This document shows positions 1-13,069 of a DNA stretch of 62,000 nt, piece after piece. The DNA comes from Neocallimastix lanati (nom. inval.). Lineage: Eukaryota; Neocallimastigomycota; Neocallimastigomycetes; Neocallimastigales; Neocallimastigaceae. The number at the start of each line of letters is the position of its first letter. The first letter of the stretch is position 1. The position numbers and the translations under genes were made by a program. The notes under the pieces are model-generated. The model saw only the letters and a program-made list of their open reading frames with translations, was not told the DNA's origin and made no database searches. The stretch spans positions 665,001 through 727,000 of the forward strand of contig JACVTC010000079.1 in NCBI GenBank assembly GCA_016946835.1, in the 5' to 3' direction.

Positions 1-3000
1 ATTAAAAAAAAAAAATTTTAATATATATTAAAGATAATTAATATGTCAAAAAATAATTATATTTTATATATATTGAAAATTATTTAAATGGAAATTTTAT
101 ATAGAAATAATTTAAAAACAATACACTTTTAATTAAATCATAATATATTTTATGTCATACATAATTTCATTTAATTTCAGAATATAAATATTAAAATAAA
201 ATTAAAGTATGATGATATACACAATTTAATTTATAAAAAATGTTTATCTATAAGTCAAATATAGAAAAAGGACTACAGCAATAAAACAATAAAAAAAAAT
301 TATAAAGATGATTACAAACCTAAACTTTTGTTGTACTTAATTAATATACAAAATATATATTGTTTTTTTATTTGTATAAATGAAGAAATAATAAAAAATG
401 AAATGATAAGAACAGAACAGAGTAGGTTTAGAATATATATATTTATATAAAGAAATAACAATAATATTGAATAAAAAAAGTTCTTTTATTTTTCTTTTTT
501 TTTTTTTAAAAAAAAGATAAATTATTATAAATAAATATTAAAATAATGATTAAATTTATTTTATATAAAAATAATATAAATATTATATCATTTAGATTTA
601 ATATATAAATATTTTAGTAATAAATATTAATTAGGGTTATTCTTTTTTTTTTTCATCTAAATAATTCATATTTATTTTTTTTCCATTTAAATAATATATA
701 TTTATCTTTTTGTTATTAAATAAATAAAATATTTATTTATTTCGTTTTTATATGATAGAATATTAATTTCGAAAAATTAATTATTTATATATATTTATCT
801 TTTTTTTTTTTTTTTTTAATATTTTTTTATTTTTGGCTTAAAACTTTTTATTAATAATTATACTTTTTAATTTATGTTTAGTGTTTGTACATATTTAACG
901 GTAAGTAAAATTTGTATCCAAAATTAATATAATTAATATATTAAAATTTTTAGCAAGTCTTCATTTACTTAAAATTTACTTTAATTTTTATTTATTTATT
1001 ATATATAAATAAATAAAAATTAAAGTAAATTATATTTAAATTAAAATAATATTCTTTAATTTATATTTTTTTAAAAATTATAGGGCAGTGTTTAACAATG
1101 ATTTATTTTTTAATAGATATCAAAAAAAAAAAAAAAATAATATAATAAAATAAAAATAAAAAATAAAAAATAGATATATATTATAAATTAATTATTTATC
1201 TATTATTTATATCAATTACTACATTTTTTTCAGTATATATTTACTGTTTATTATTTATTTTTTATTTATAAATAATACACATTTAATAAATAAATATTTA
1301 TTATTTAATCATTTTATTATAATTTAATCCTTTAAATAAAAAATAAATAAAGATTTAGAATTTCATAATAATGAAATAACTAAAAATAATAATTCATATT
1401 ATAAAGATTTAAAAACTACAATAATAAATAACTAATCTATTATATTATTAATATTTCAATAATTAAATTACATTTATTAATTTATACTCTTTAAATTTTG
1501 TATATTCTAATTAATATATAATTACTAGTGATGTCATAATTAAAAAATAATTTAAAAAATTTATTAATTCATTTCTGCCAATAAAATAAATGATTGAACG
1601 GTAATTATTTTGGTAAAGAAAAAAAAAAAAATTTTTTTTTAATATTAATATTAATATATAATATTAATATTTAATTTTTTTTCTATATATATTAAATAAC
1701 ACAAAATAAAAGAATAAAAAAAAAAAAAAAATTTTTATGTATTATTAATATATTGATTAAATGTCTAAGTATGGACAAAGAAAAAATTAAAAAAATTAAA
1801 AAAAAAAAAAAATAAAGTTTATTTATAGATATAAACTTTTTAAGATTATTAATACTATAGATTGAAAAATATTAAAATATTAATTTAAACAAAAAAATAA
1901 AAAATATATATATGTTTTTTTTTTATTTTATTAATTATAAATAAAAACATTTTTGATATATGATTAATGAAACGTCATTTTGAATATTTTTATTTGATTT
2001 TACTATAATAATAGAAAAGATTTTTATTTAAATAAATATTTCAATATAATATTAATGAATTATTAAAAAATTAATGTATTTAAGTAAAAAACAGAAATTT
2101 TTTAATTATTTCAAAACATCCTTTTAATTACTAAAGGCTTAATCTTTATTATGATAGCTTTAATAATTGTTTATAATTACTTTATTGTAAATATTTATTT
2201 TATTTTTATACTCATATTATTCTTTCTCTAGTTAAATGACTTATAAGAATATTTTTATTTTATTTCCTAATACACTTTTTAAATTTATTTTTAAAAAAAA
2301 TAAAATATTCTTTAAAAATAAAATAATCTTTAAAAATAAAATATTCTTTAAAAAAAATATTTTTTAAAAATAAAATATTCTTTAAAAAAAATATTCTTTA
2401 AAAAAAAATATTTTTTAAAAATAAAATATTCTTTAAAAATAAAATATTCTTTAAATCAATTAATAGTATTTAAAAATAAAATAATCTTTAAAAATAAAAT
2501 AATCATTAAAAATAAAATAATCTTTAAAACAATAAATAGTATTTAAAATAAAAATAAAAAAATATTTAAAAATTAAAAAGACTTATATATTTTAATAAAA
2601 AAAAAATAATCAAATTTTTTTGTTTATTGAAGTGTCGAATTAAAAAAAAAGTTTTCGAATTTTATACTTTGAAAATAAGGAACTGAGTGTTTAAATTCAT
2701 AAGCCACAATAATTGTTAATCATAGTTTAGATGGATAAATCTCAATTTTATACTTTTTAATAATATTTACCTAATTATAAAATGTTAGAAACGAAGTTCA
2801 AAATATTAATAAAATTTTACAAAATAATAATAAAAAAGATTAATTTTTATTAAATTTAAATTTTAATTAATGAATTCATTATTAAATATATGAAATAGAT
2901 ATTTTACTTTTAAAGTAAATTACAATTAATGTGGAAAAAATTTTTATTCATTATTATTTATATTACATATAATCAAAATAAATTAATAAATATTAACTAT

Positions 3001-4963
3001 TAACAGATTTGACTGCTAAACTATTATTTCTTATGACTTTTTATACTAATTCTTTATTTTAAAGTTATATTTATGAATAATTATTTATTAAATTATTTAA
3101 CTATTCAATGTTTATACTATTTAATTCTTAATATTCCATTTTAATTTATATTTATTGATTATTAATAAAATATTTTGTTTATTATTAGTATATGATATAC
3201 AACACAAAAGTTCAAGGTACTATTGTTGGGATTCATTTATTAAATTTATTAAAATATTATTTGTTTATTTATTTAATTTTATTATTAAGATTACATATAT
3301 TTATTCAAGTTAAATAATTATACTTGACTACATATTTAAAAACTATTTAACAGCTTTCTTACTCATTCATTTACTTGCTAACTTACACTTCTCTTCATTC
3401 CGAGAAATGCTTTATTTTTATGCTATTTAGTTATAATTAATTATTTAATTAGTTGTTCTTACGATTAAAATGAACTATTAAATGAATATAAATATTAATA
3501 ATTATTATTTAAGGAAATAATTAATAACTATATAAATATAAATATAAATATAAATATATAATAATAAGAATATAATTAAAAGATTGATTTATATTATAAA
3601 ATTTATTATTAATTGTAAGTATAATTAATATTTATAAATCAAGTCACGTATTGAAAATATTATAAAATCATTAGATTTAAATTTGGTTTATGACATTAAT
3701 TTATGTTTGAATAATACAAATTATTTTATATTAATTACGGTTTGAATATTTCATTTTATATCATATATTTAAATATTTTATGAATATTTTTTTTTAAGAT
3801 CTTTTGTATCACAACTATTTTTTATAATATCATTTATTATTTTAACTCCATTCATTTAGAGATTATACTTTAATTAATAAATAATAGTACACCTAACAAG
3901 TAAATGATACTTGAATAAACTAAATATAAACTTTGAAACAATAATTATAATATTATATATTTTGAATAAAATTGTACAGTATGTTACAAATAACAATAAA
4001 TATTTATATTTAAATTTAACAATAATATCAGTCATTAATTACATCATAAAATAATAACTTTACTACTTCAATATCAGAAGGGCTATCAATATATTTTAAA
4101 TATCTTTTTTTTTTTTTTTAAAAAAAAAAAAAAGGAAAAAAAAAAAAAAACTCTCAACGTTAATTCATGCTTATGTATTTTTATTTATTTATTTATTTAT
4201 TTATTTATTTTTCATTTATACTTTGTTATTTTATTTAATTATTTGATTTTTTTATATTCCAATTTATTTTAAAATTTTTATGTGTTTCTATTTGAAATTT
4301 TAACATAATATTTTTAATATACCTATTTACTAATTAAAATAAAAATGTATATTTGTATACTGAGAAATAACAAAACGTTATAATAATCTATATAAAAGGT
4401 ATATATAAATATTATAAATGGTAAAGGTAGATTATAAAAGAATTATTATTTTTAAAAAATAGGTAAAAAATCTTCTATAACTAATCATAATAATATGATT
4501 AATATATAAAATTTTTTTATAAATGAATATAGAAAAATTACTTTAGTACTTTATCAAAAATAAAGTAATTTCTTTTATTCCATGTAAAAATAATTATAAT
4601 TTTATTTTAATATATAGAAAAAATAATTAGTTTACACAAAATATCATGTAAAAAGTTAGGTTTTTTTTTATATAATAATAATTCATTTATTTTATTTATT
4701 TATTTATTTATTTTAGTTTATTAATGTTTCTTTTTTATTTAAAATTAAAAAAAAAAAAATAAAAGAATTAAATAATTTGAAATAAAATTATAGTATAAAT
4801 TATGATTATGATTATAAATTGTAAAACCTAGTATATTAATGTAATTTTTAATACTAAAAATTTCAATAATATATTATTTAATTGTTATTTTATACTCAAT
4901 TGCTAATGCATAAAATTGTTCTATTATTTATTTATTTATTTATTTACGATTATTTGCATTCTA

Positions 4964-4994
<31 letters not shown>

Positions 4995-5080
4995 TTTTTT
5001 TTTTTTTTATTCGTTGTTGTTTATTATTTTAATCAATAATTATTTAATTTATCATTGGTAAATTTAATAAATATTACTAG
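1..5080. other. AT-rich intergenic DNA, no gene seen
   Basis: Very A+T-rich sequence with frequent stops in all frames. It holds poly-A/poly-T runs, a TTTA microsatellite near 4180-4215, an ATT microsatellite near 4965-4995 and the tandem repeat listed at 2288-2560. No protein motif, tRNA-like box or transposon end was recognised on either strand. Confidence 0.6.
2288..2560. repeat. Degenerate tandem repeat, ~18-19 nt unit
   Basis: About 14 imperfect copies of a unit close to AATATTCTTTAAAAATAA run head to tail. Variants include ATTCTTT, AATCTTT and ATTTTTT. Two later copies are joined by AATAGTATTTAAA spacers. No coding potential. Confidence 0.75.
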
Positions 5081-5385
5081 GAAATGTTAGGGAGAGTTGC
5101 ATTTCCCCAAATTGCATTTCGCCAGGTTGTATTTCGCCAAGTGGCGTAGTATTAAAATGTTGCATTTCCCCAAGTTGCATTTCCCCAAGTTGCTTTTCGC
5201 CAGGTTGCATTTCGACAAGTAGAGTATTGATATAAATAAATGAATAAATAAATAAATATTAATTCAAAATATTTTTTTTTAAAATTGTTTTTATGCGATA
5301 TTAATAATATTTAATTTTATTTATTGATTTATTTATTTATTTAATAATTTTCAATTTGGCGAAATGCCCCACACCCGAAATGTTA
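5081..5385. mobile_element. Non-autonomous MULE-like element (MITE) with 9-bp target duplication
   Basis: The element proper is 5090-5376 (287 bp). It begins GGGAGAGTTGCATTTCC and ends GGCGAAATGCCCCACACCC, so its ends are imperfect inverted repeats. The flanking 9 bases GAAATGTTA (5081-5089 and 5377-5385) are identical. About seven ~15-bp direct repeats of the type TTGCATTTCSCCAAG occupy the left ~130 bp. A 9-bp target duplication is characteristic of Mutator-like elements, and the termini resemble the 30.8-kb and 48-51-kb elements in this window. No ORF inside, so it would need a transposase supplied in trans. Confidence 0.8.
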
Positions 5386-5946
5386 CACGTGCTTACCATT
5401 GTTGATTGATTAGGTTAATACAAAGATTTAATATCTAACCATTGGCATTTACTTATATTTTTTTTATTCTTACCTTTTCCTATATAATCTTTATTTTTTT
5501 GAAAAAATAAAGATTAAAGGAGATTGAATAAGTTCATTATTAAATTCAAAATTAGCCTTATTATTAACATTTCCTATTAACTACTTTAAATTTACCATTT
5601 TCTATATCATCAAGATATAAACATTTATTTTCGTTAAAAAGTAGACTAAATAAATAATTGATTGAAATAGCATTTATACTTATCTTTATTTCTTCATTTT
5701 CTAATATATTATTTATATGTTTTATTTTGTTTATATTTTACTACATTAGCATTTGTATATAAACATTTAATTTAGAATTAATAGATTTGTTTTTGAGTTA
5801 GTTATAAGGAAACATTCGATTTTGAAATAGTAATCGTTTTATCAATGATTCAATATTAATAATTTTGATTAGCTTTTTTTTTTTTCATGAAATATAGAAT
5901 AAAATTTGTAAAAGTTCAGTTTCATTTGAGGTTACATACTCTATAA
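5386..5946. other. Intergenic spacer, nothing recognised
   Basis: AT-rich spacer between the small transposon and the Cys-rich pseudogene. No motif, repeat or reading frame stands out. Confidence 0.5.
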
Positions 5947-6717
5947 TTATAACTTTTTATTTTTATTTTTTATTATTAATTTAATACAACAAAAACATGA
6001 AGTAATAAAAATAAATATAATTGTAATAATTAAAAAATATAATTGAATAACAACTGAAGTAAAAACGCTATTTGAAGGTCCATTTGATCTTGGACAATGA
6101 CTATATGATTCAAACATTCTTTTGACCCACATTCTTTATTCCTTTTACATAAATCACCTATTGCCTTCCCACAGTGTCTATATGAATGTCTACCAAAAAA
6201 AAAAGTGAATTACTATAAATATTAGTACAAAATTCACTTGTATCTTCATAATTAAATATACAATAACCGTCAATACATTTATTAGTTAAACATTATTAGG
6301 AATCTGAATTACATTTAAAATATATAATAACATGACATGTATTAGTTTTGTATTTATAAAATCCATATAAATTAGTATTACATTTACATAATTTTATCTT
6401 ATAATAATGACAAAATTTAATATTTCTTTTTATATTACCATCTTTATCTGGAATTTCAACAAACTCCTTTAAAAAATCACTATCTACTTGAGTACAAATA
6501 TTATTTTTACAAGAAGAGCTAAAATAAAAAATATCTTTAATTTTTAAAATATCTGTTTTATGTAAAACCTTATTTTTATCATAAGTATAAGAATGTAAGT
6601 ATGACTTGAGTAATTTTCATAATAAGTAATATTATTATAAGTATAAATTAAAGTATTAGAAAAAATAATTATATTAATAATAATATAAATAAAATTTATT
6701 AATAATTTATTATACAT
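5947..6717 (-). pseudogene. Broken Cys-rich type I membrane protein gene
   Basis: Reading the minus strand from an ATG at 6717 gives a hydrophobic signal-like start. Cys-rich stretches follow in shifting frames: one containing CKNNICTQVDSDF, one with CLTNKCIDGYCIF, one with HCGKAIGDLCKRNKECGSKE. The last stretch reads CPRSNGPSNS, then a ~22-residue hydrophobic segment and a Lys/Asn-rich cytoplasmic end stopping at 5947. At least two frameshifts and tandem stops near 6300 break it. The layout suggests a secreted or cell-surface Cys-rich protein with one C-terminal membrane helix. I believe such families are common in anaerobic fungi, but I cannot name this one. An undetected intron explaining one frame change is possible; the in-frame stops argue for decay. 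Confidence 0.55.
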
Positions 6718-7160
6718 TGTTCAATTATTTGTTTTAGATAATACTTTTATTTTTTATTTAATTATTCGTTTTTTAAATATAACTATTAATTATAAATAAA
6801 TTGGGATTAATTATTTAATCTTTTTAATAATGTAGTATTTAAGAAAGTATCTTTTTTTTTTTTAAATGTTTATAAAGTAAAATATTTAATTAATTATTTG
6901 TTATTTTTATTAAATTTCTTATATATTTAACTAGTTAACTAGTTATTTTGAATAAATTAATATTAATTAGTCAGTTTATTTTCTTTTTTAATTATTATTT
7001 TTTTTAATTATTTCAGTATATTTAATATAAAGTGTTTTTATTTTTTTTTTTTTAACTATTTATAAAGTAAAATATTTATTTAATTATTTACTACTTATAA
7101 TTAATTATTTATTTAATTAATATTAATTATTCTGAGAAAACTAGTATTAATTATTTAGTT

Positions 7161-7205
<45 letters not shown>

Positions 7206-7376
7206 GTATTTTTAAGAAAATATTGAATTATAAAAATCATTTAATTTATAATTTAATTATTATAAATTGTAAAATAGTTGAACATAAAATATATTAAAAA
7301 AGTTTACATAATTATAAACCATATATTCCTGATTCTTAACATTAAAAAATAAATAAAAAAATAAATAAATAAATAA

Positions 7377-7438
<62 letters not shown>

Positions 7439-7525
7439 GTAAATAATTAATTTGTCAATTTTTTAATAATAATAATATTAATAATTAATTATTTGAAATA
7501 AAATAATCATAATTATTAAACTTTT

Positions 7526-7570
<45 letters not shown>

Positions 7571-8161
7571 AAATAAATAAATAAATAAATAAGTAAATAA
7601 TTAATTTGTCAATTTTTTAATAATAATAATATTAATAATTAATTATTTGAAATAAAATAATCATAATTATTAAACTTTTTTTTTGAAATTTGAAACACTA
7701 AAAAACTTTATTTTTACTTTATTTTTTCTTTTTTCTAAAAAAGGTAATATGAACACTCTAATCTTAGGCTAATAGAATACTTGTGCTACATAAATCTTTA
7801 TACTTTTATTATTCTTCTGTTTTTTAAATTTAAGCTTATTATAGATTCAAAAAATTTAGTATATATAAAATAAGAATAGTACACCTTATTTTTTTTTTTT
7901 TTTCTTTATAATAAAATAATAAATTTATTATAGAAAATTTATTTATTATTTTTTGAAAAAGAAAAATAATAAATGAATAAATCTCTAAAATAAATAAAAT
8001 TTAGAATTTATAAATAAAAAATTGTAATATAAATAATATAAAATATAATAAAAAATAATAAAATAAAATTAATAAAATTAAATTAAACATAAAATAAAAT
8101 TAATAAAAGTGGATTAAAAATCAAATATCCTTAATTTTAATAAAAATAATAAAATATAAAA
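6718..8161. other. Intergenic DNA with long T tract and AAAT microsatellites
   Basis: Contains a T tract of about 37 bases at 7164-7200, several AAAT runs (about 7345-7437 and 7530-7590) and the duplicated block listed separately. The last ~120 bases before 8162 are A-rich and would hold the promoter and leader of the GH114 gene. No defined promoter element was identified. Confidence 0.5.
7437..7682. repeat. Identical 91-bp direct duplication separated by AAAT repeats
   Basis: The unique block at 7437-7527, beginning AAGTAAATAATTAATTTGTC, recurs at 7591-7682 with no difference seen by eye. The copies are separated by an AAAT run, so the repeat unit is AAAT microsatellite plus 91-bp block. 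Identity in otherwise diverged spacer DNA suggests a recent unequal exchange or an assembly duplication. Confidence 0.85.
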
Positions 8162-9739
8162 ATGAAATTTATATATCCAGCTCTTGCATTAGTTTCTTTA
8201 ATATTTGCTAATGGTGCTAAAGCAAGATGGCAACCAGCTCCAAAAACTACTTGGAATTATGTTTTAGGACATGATGTCGATATGTATGTTAAAATTATTT
8301 TTTAAAAAAAGAATACTTATATTTATTTATATATTTTATTTTTTTTATATTTAAATATTTTAATAAAATTTATATACTCATTTTTATTTTTAAAAATTAA
8401 ATAAAGTGCACATGAAACTGCTAAGGTAGTTGATATCGATGTTAGAAAAAGTGTTGAAAAAATTCAAAAGCTTCATAAGGCTGGTATAAAAGTTATTTGT
8501 TACTTCTCTGGTGGTACACTTGAAGACTTCCGTGATGATATTAATGAATACATGAAAGTTAAAGGTTTGGTCAAAGAAGTATACGATGACTGGCCAGATG
8601 AAAGATGGCTTGATTTCCGTGTTGAAGGTTTAAAACCTTTAATTAAAAATCGTATGAAGATTGCTGTTAGTAAAAATTGTGATGGTATTGAAGTTGATAA
8701 TTTAGATGCCTATCAAATGGAAATTGTTAAAAAATGGAAAAATCCAATTACTAGAGACGATACCATTAAATTTGCTAAATGGTTAGGTAGCACCGCACAC
8801 TCTTTAGGCATTTCTATTGGTTTAAAGAATGTTTCTGGTATTATTGATGAAGTTGCTGATTACTTTGATTTTGCAGTTAATGAATCATGTGCTAAACATA
8901 ATGAATGTTATCGTTATAACAATTTCCTTAAATCTGGTAAAGCTGTTTTCGGTGTTACCTACCATGGTTTAGATAAAAATAGAAAGGCTTTATGTGAAAA
9001 TTTAAGTGGTCTTGGTATGAGTATGATTGTTAAGGCAGGATCTAGTTTAGTTCCAGAAAGTATTATCTTTAATGGTAAGAAAGAATGTGGTAACAGTTTT
9101 AGTGATGCTGTTGGTGCTGCAGTTAAACCAGGATCAAAGTCATCAAATAACAAGACTACTAAAAAGACTACAAAAAAAACTACTCAAAAAACTACTAAAA
9201 AGAATACTAAAAAGACTATTAATGAAAAAACTACTGCTAAGAAGACTACATCTAAAAAAACTACTACAAAGAAGACAACAGTTGTAATTAAGAAGACAAG
9301 TTCTAGAAAGGTTACTACCATTGCTAACAAGCCAAAAACTACTAAAAAATTAACAACTACTAAAAAGGTTACAAAAAGTACTAAAAAGCCAGCCACTTCT
9401 AAAAAGGTTACAAAAAGTACTAAAAAGCCAGTCACTTCTAAAAAGGTTACAAAAAGTACTAAAAAGCCAGTCACTTCTAAAAAGGTTACTGCCATTCCTA
9501 ATAAGTCAAAAACTACTAAAAAATTAACATCTAAAAAATTAACAACTACTAAAAAGGTTACAAAAAGTACTAAAAAGCAAGCCACTTCTAAAAAATTATC
9601 TAAAACTACCAAAAAGCAAATCAGTAAAAAACAAAGCGTTAAAAAACAAAATACTAAAAAACAAAACACTAAAAAGATAACATCTACTCTTGCTAAAAAG
9701 GCTCCTAAGAAAATCAGCTTTAACGATTTTTATGCCTAA
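8162..9739 (+). CDS. Secreted GH114-family protein with Lys/Thr-rich tail
   Basis: Two exons, 8162-8283 and 8407-9739. The 123-nt intron has a GTATGT donor and AAATAAAG acceptor, and splices in phase 2 to give 484 residues. Residues 1-21 are a signal peptide. Residues ~28-275 match the GH114 TIM-barrel fold (TM1410/endo-alpha-1,4-polygalactosaminidase family), with the segments WNYVLGHDVDI (31-41), KVICYFSGGTLEDFRDD (69-85), DWPDERWLDFR (102-112), DGIEVDNLDAY (133-143) and VFGVTYHGLD (221-230). The acidic DGIEVDN stretch is the likely active-site strand. From ~286 to the end is a ~200-residue KKTTKK/SKKVTKSTKKP repeat tail, highly basic, perhaps for wall or polysaccharide attachment (inference). 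Characterised GH114 members cleave galactosaminogalactan; the substrate here is unproven. No dockerin is present. A decayed relative lies at 18 kb. The ATG follows an A-rich leader and directly opens the signal peptide. Confidence 0.88.
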
Positions 9740-10889
9740 TTGTAATTTAGCATTAATAATAAAAAAAAAAAAAATAGACAAGTTAAATAATATAATAAAA
9801 AGGATATTATTTTAATCTTTGAAAATCATATATATATATTTATATAATTTTTATAAATATATATATTTAAATTAATATAATGTTTCATTGTCAATAATAA
9901 ATATTAGTAAATTTTATGTCTAATAATGATTTAGTTCTCATAAAAATAATAATCTTTTTATTTTTTTTTTTTAAAAAAGAATATTAAAAGATTATTTTAA
10001 AATTAATATTTAAGCTTTGAAATATATAATATATATTTATATAATTTTTATAAATATATATTTAAAATATATTGTCAATAAAAATAATTACAATTACATA
10101 TATGAAATTATATATATTTATATAATTTTTATTAATATATATTAGTAATATAATATTGTCAATATAAAAAATTACAATTATATATGTAATAAATGTTAAA
10201 ATTTAAAAATATATAATATATATAGTAAAAGAAATAGTTAATAATTATAGTTAATGTTTAATTATGTTATATATTGAAATGATTTATTATTTAAAAAAGA
10301 TAAATCATTTAAATCTTTAAAAATAATAAATATTTATAATATATAATATACATAAAAAAAAAAAAAAAACTAAAAAAAGCTAAAAAAAAAAAATATATAT
10401 ATATATTATAATATATATAATTATTTTTTTTTTTAATTTAATAAAATAAAAAGTTGTAAATACAAATAAAAAAAAAAGTGGATAAAAAATTTTTTACTTT
10501 TTAATTAATTAAAATTATACATAATTTATAAAATTAATTAATTGATATTTTTTAATTAATTTTTTCATAAAATGAATATTAATTAATAAGGTTTTAAATA
10601 CATAATATAAATCGATGTAGTTTTTGTACTGTTTCTAGAGTGGGTCATGGATTAATTGATAAATACACATGTAAAACAAATTCGAAACAATTATTTGTAG
10701 TTAAACTTTCAACTTATTATTATTATTACTATTATTATTATTAATTTATTATTTTTCATTTTTATATAGTAAATTTTATTACAAATTTCGTTTTGTATTA
10801 AAAGTTTAAATTTTTTTTTTTTTTTTTTTTTATTTTAAAATTGGATTATTAATATTATTATTAATATTTATGCTATAGAGTATTATGAC

Positions 10890-10923
<34 letters not shown>

Positions 10924-11419
10924 GGATTGTTATAATAATTATAATTATTATTAATATAAATATTCATAATATAGAATATTATGACTCCCTTTTTTTTTTA
11001 TTATTCATTTTTTTATCTCATAAATTTCAAAATTATAAGAATATTAAGCATTCTTATGAGGGCTACAAATAAATAATTTAAAGTATAGATCTGTTTAATT
11101 GTTTTTTTTATTATTTAAATAATTTATTACTATTTCTATTTTTTATTAAGTGAAATATTAATCTCTATAGGTTATTCATATCTTTTAATAAACTTTTAAT
11201 TAACTTTTTAATATTAACATTCTTTACATTATAATATTGTCTTAGGCTTATGAATTTATCATTTATAGTTGAATTAAATATACATGTATATATACTTTCA
11301 TTTATTTAATTTTTTTTTCCATATTAATTTATTATTACATTTTTTTTAATAATAATAATTGTAAAAATCTGTCATTTGTGTTTTATAATTATGATTTTGT
11401 GTCATGACTAATATTGTAT
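9740..11419. other. Intergenic DNA downstream of the GH114 gene
   Basis: AT-rich spacer with long T tracts near 10809-10831 and 10890-10918, and TTA/ATT microsatellites. Two related ~110-bp blocks lie at about 10,790-10,890 and 10,890-10,995; both end in a segment like ATAGARTATTATGACTC. No gene recognised. Confidence 0.5.
9838..10162. repeat. Three dispersed copies of a palindromic AT module plus ATTGTCAAT
   Basis: The self-complementary module TTTATATAATTTTTATAAAT occurs near 9838, 10035 and 10117 (the last with slight changes). Each copy is followed within ~10-40 bases by ATTGTCAAT and a run such as AAAATTACAATTA. It could be decayed terminator-like hairpins or a small repeat family; no function can be assigned. 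Confidence 0.5.
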
Positions 11420-11620
11420 AGAGGTCGTACCGATATGGCAAAGGAATAGTGTAGTTAGTAGTCCTGTTACACATTTACTAACAATATAGTTCCAAACATA
11501 GAACCTTTAGTAAGTAATTTAATTTTTAATGATTTTTCTTGTGATTCAGGGGGAGAGTTTAGTGGATACCACACTATCTATTTTAAAGAAGTTATTTCTT
11601 TGTTTTATTAGTTTTAGATT
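11420..11620 (+). mobile_element. 5'-truncated LINE relic (3' end)
   Basis: The segment 11420-11475 (AGGTCGTACCGATATGGCAAAGG) and especially 11546-11610 (GGGAGAGTTTAGTGGATACC, then CACACTATCTATTTTAAAG) align with the 3' end of the ORF of the intact LINE at 36.1 kb, on the opposite genomic strand. One extra G breaks the frame. Typical of a short 5'-truncated non-LTR insertion. Confidence 0.6.
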
Positions 11621-11827
11621 TAACTGGTGATCCTGTTACTACACATAATATTCATCACACCGAAATTTTTTAATTTTGGAACTTATTTTTATTTTTTTAT
11701 TATATTAATTATTCTATGATTAATTAATTTTTTTTTCTAATTTTTATTATTTTTAATCTTTTACATACATTTTATTTTTTTATTTTAAATTAAATAATGT
11801 ATTTTTTTTTTTTTTTAATTTTTATTA

Positions 11828-11859
<32 letters not shown>

Positions 11860-13069
11860 AATGCATAAAAATAAAATCATCGATTTAATAAAACACTGAA
11901 AGTGTATTTTCTTTCTAGTCTTAAAAAAAATTGTGGATAAAATTATTAAACCTTTAATTATTTCTTTTTTTTTTTTTCGTGGATAAAACTTTTAAGTCTA
12001 TAATATTGGGTAGTATTACCTAGTTTTAAATAATGGACTGGAAACACATTAGGTTTTACACCATCCATTTTATATTATTTATGACAACTTTCTGGTTATA
12101 AGCCATATAAATTATTATTATGACAATTCTTAAGACTTTAGGAACATTTATTATTTACTTTGACTACTTTTTGGTTTTACATCAAAAAATTATTATATTT
12201 TATAATTTGCTATTTAAAGTTTAGCTAGGTGTAAATTCACTAAAAGTTTCTATGGTTCTTTAATTTATATAATATTCGCGCTTGCCTAGTGTTTCATTTT
12301 GTCTTAAGTGTGCTTCTTTAGTATATATTAAGAAGCTTAACACATTTTTTCAGGGTTTAAAATTTATATTACCAATCTTCATTTTTGATCAATAATAAAA
12401 TCAAGTTTCCAGTGAAATTGACATCATGGTAACTACTGTTATAATATGTGATTTCATTTTATTTATTTATTTTTTATTTTATTTTATTTTATTTTATTTT
12501 ATTTTATTTTTTTTTTTGATATGAAATTGGGCCATGTAATTGATTTATTTTCAAAGAATTACTTAATAAGAGTCAGATGAGACTTTTAATCTGTTAAAAA
12601 ATGGGTAGTATGAGTATAATAGTTATGTTAATTTTATTTATATTATGAAAAGGAGAGTCACAAATATTTAATTTATTTAATTTATTTAATTTATTTATTT
12701 ATTTATAATTTTTTTTAGTATTAACTACATATTTTTATATCTTTACAATGTAGTTTATTGATTAATTAACATATAATATGTTTCAATACATTTGAAACAT
12801 ATTTCACATTAATTTTACATAAATGTTTTTATGATTTATATGATTTATTAATTTTTAAAGTTGAACTTTTCATTTTCATAAATATGAAAAAATAATAATA
12901 ATAATATATATATATATATATTTATATATTTTATTTGTTATTCATACTCTTTAATCAGTATTTAAATGTAATAATGCTATCCTAGTTCTATATATTTATT
13001 AAATTTAATTTTATAAATTTATTATTTTTAATTGAATTATACATATTTTATTTAATTATTTAAATTTTG
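11621..13069. other. Intergenic DNA, unresolved
   Basis: Sequence at 11,900-12,430 is less AT-biased than its surroundings and contains the repeated phrase GTGGATAAAA (near 11932 and 11981). It may be old transposon DNA, but no protein motif could be matched. A TTTTA pentamer run lies at about 12470-12510. Confidence 0.35.

Noticed and set aside
9184-9669. 161-codon minus-strand frame opposite the GH114 tail
   Set aside because: Shadow of the Lys/Thr codon repeats of the + strand gene; the peptide is a Phe/Leu/Val repeat with no other support.
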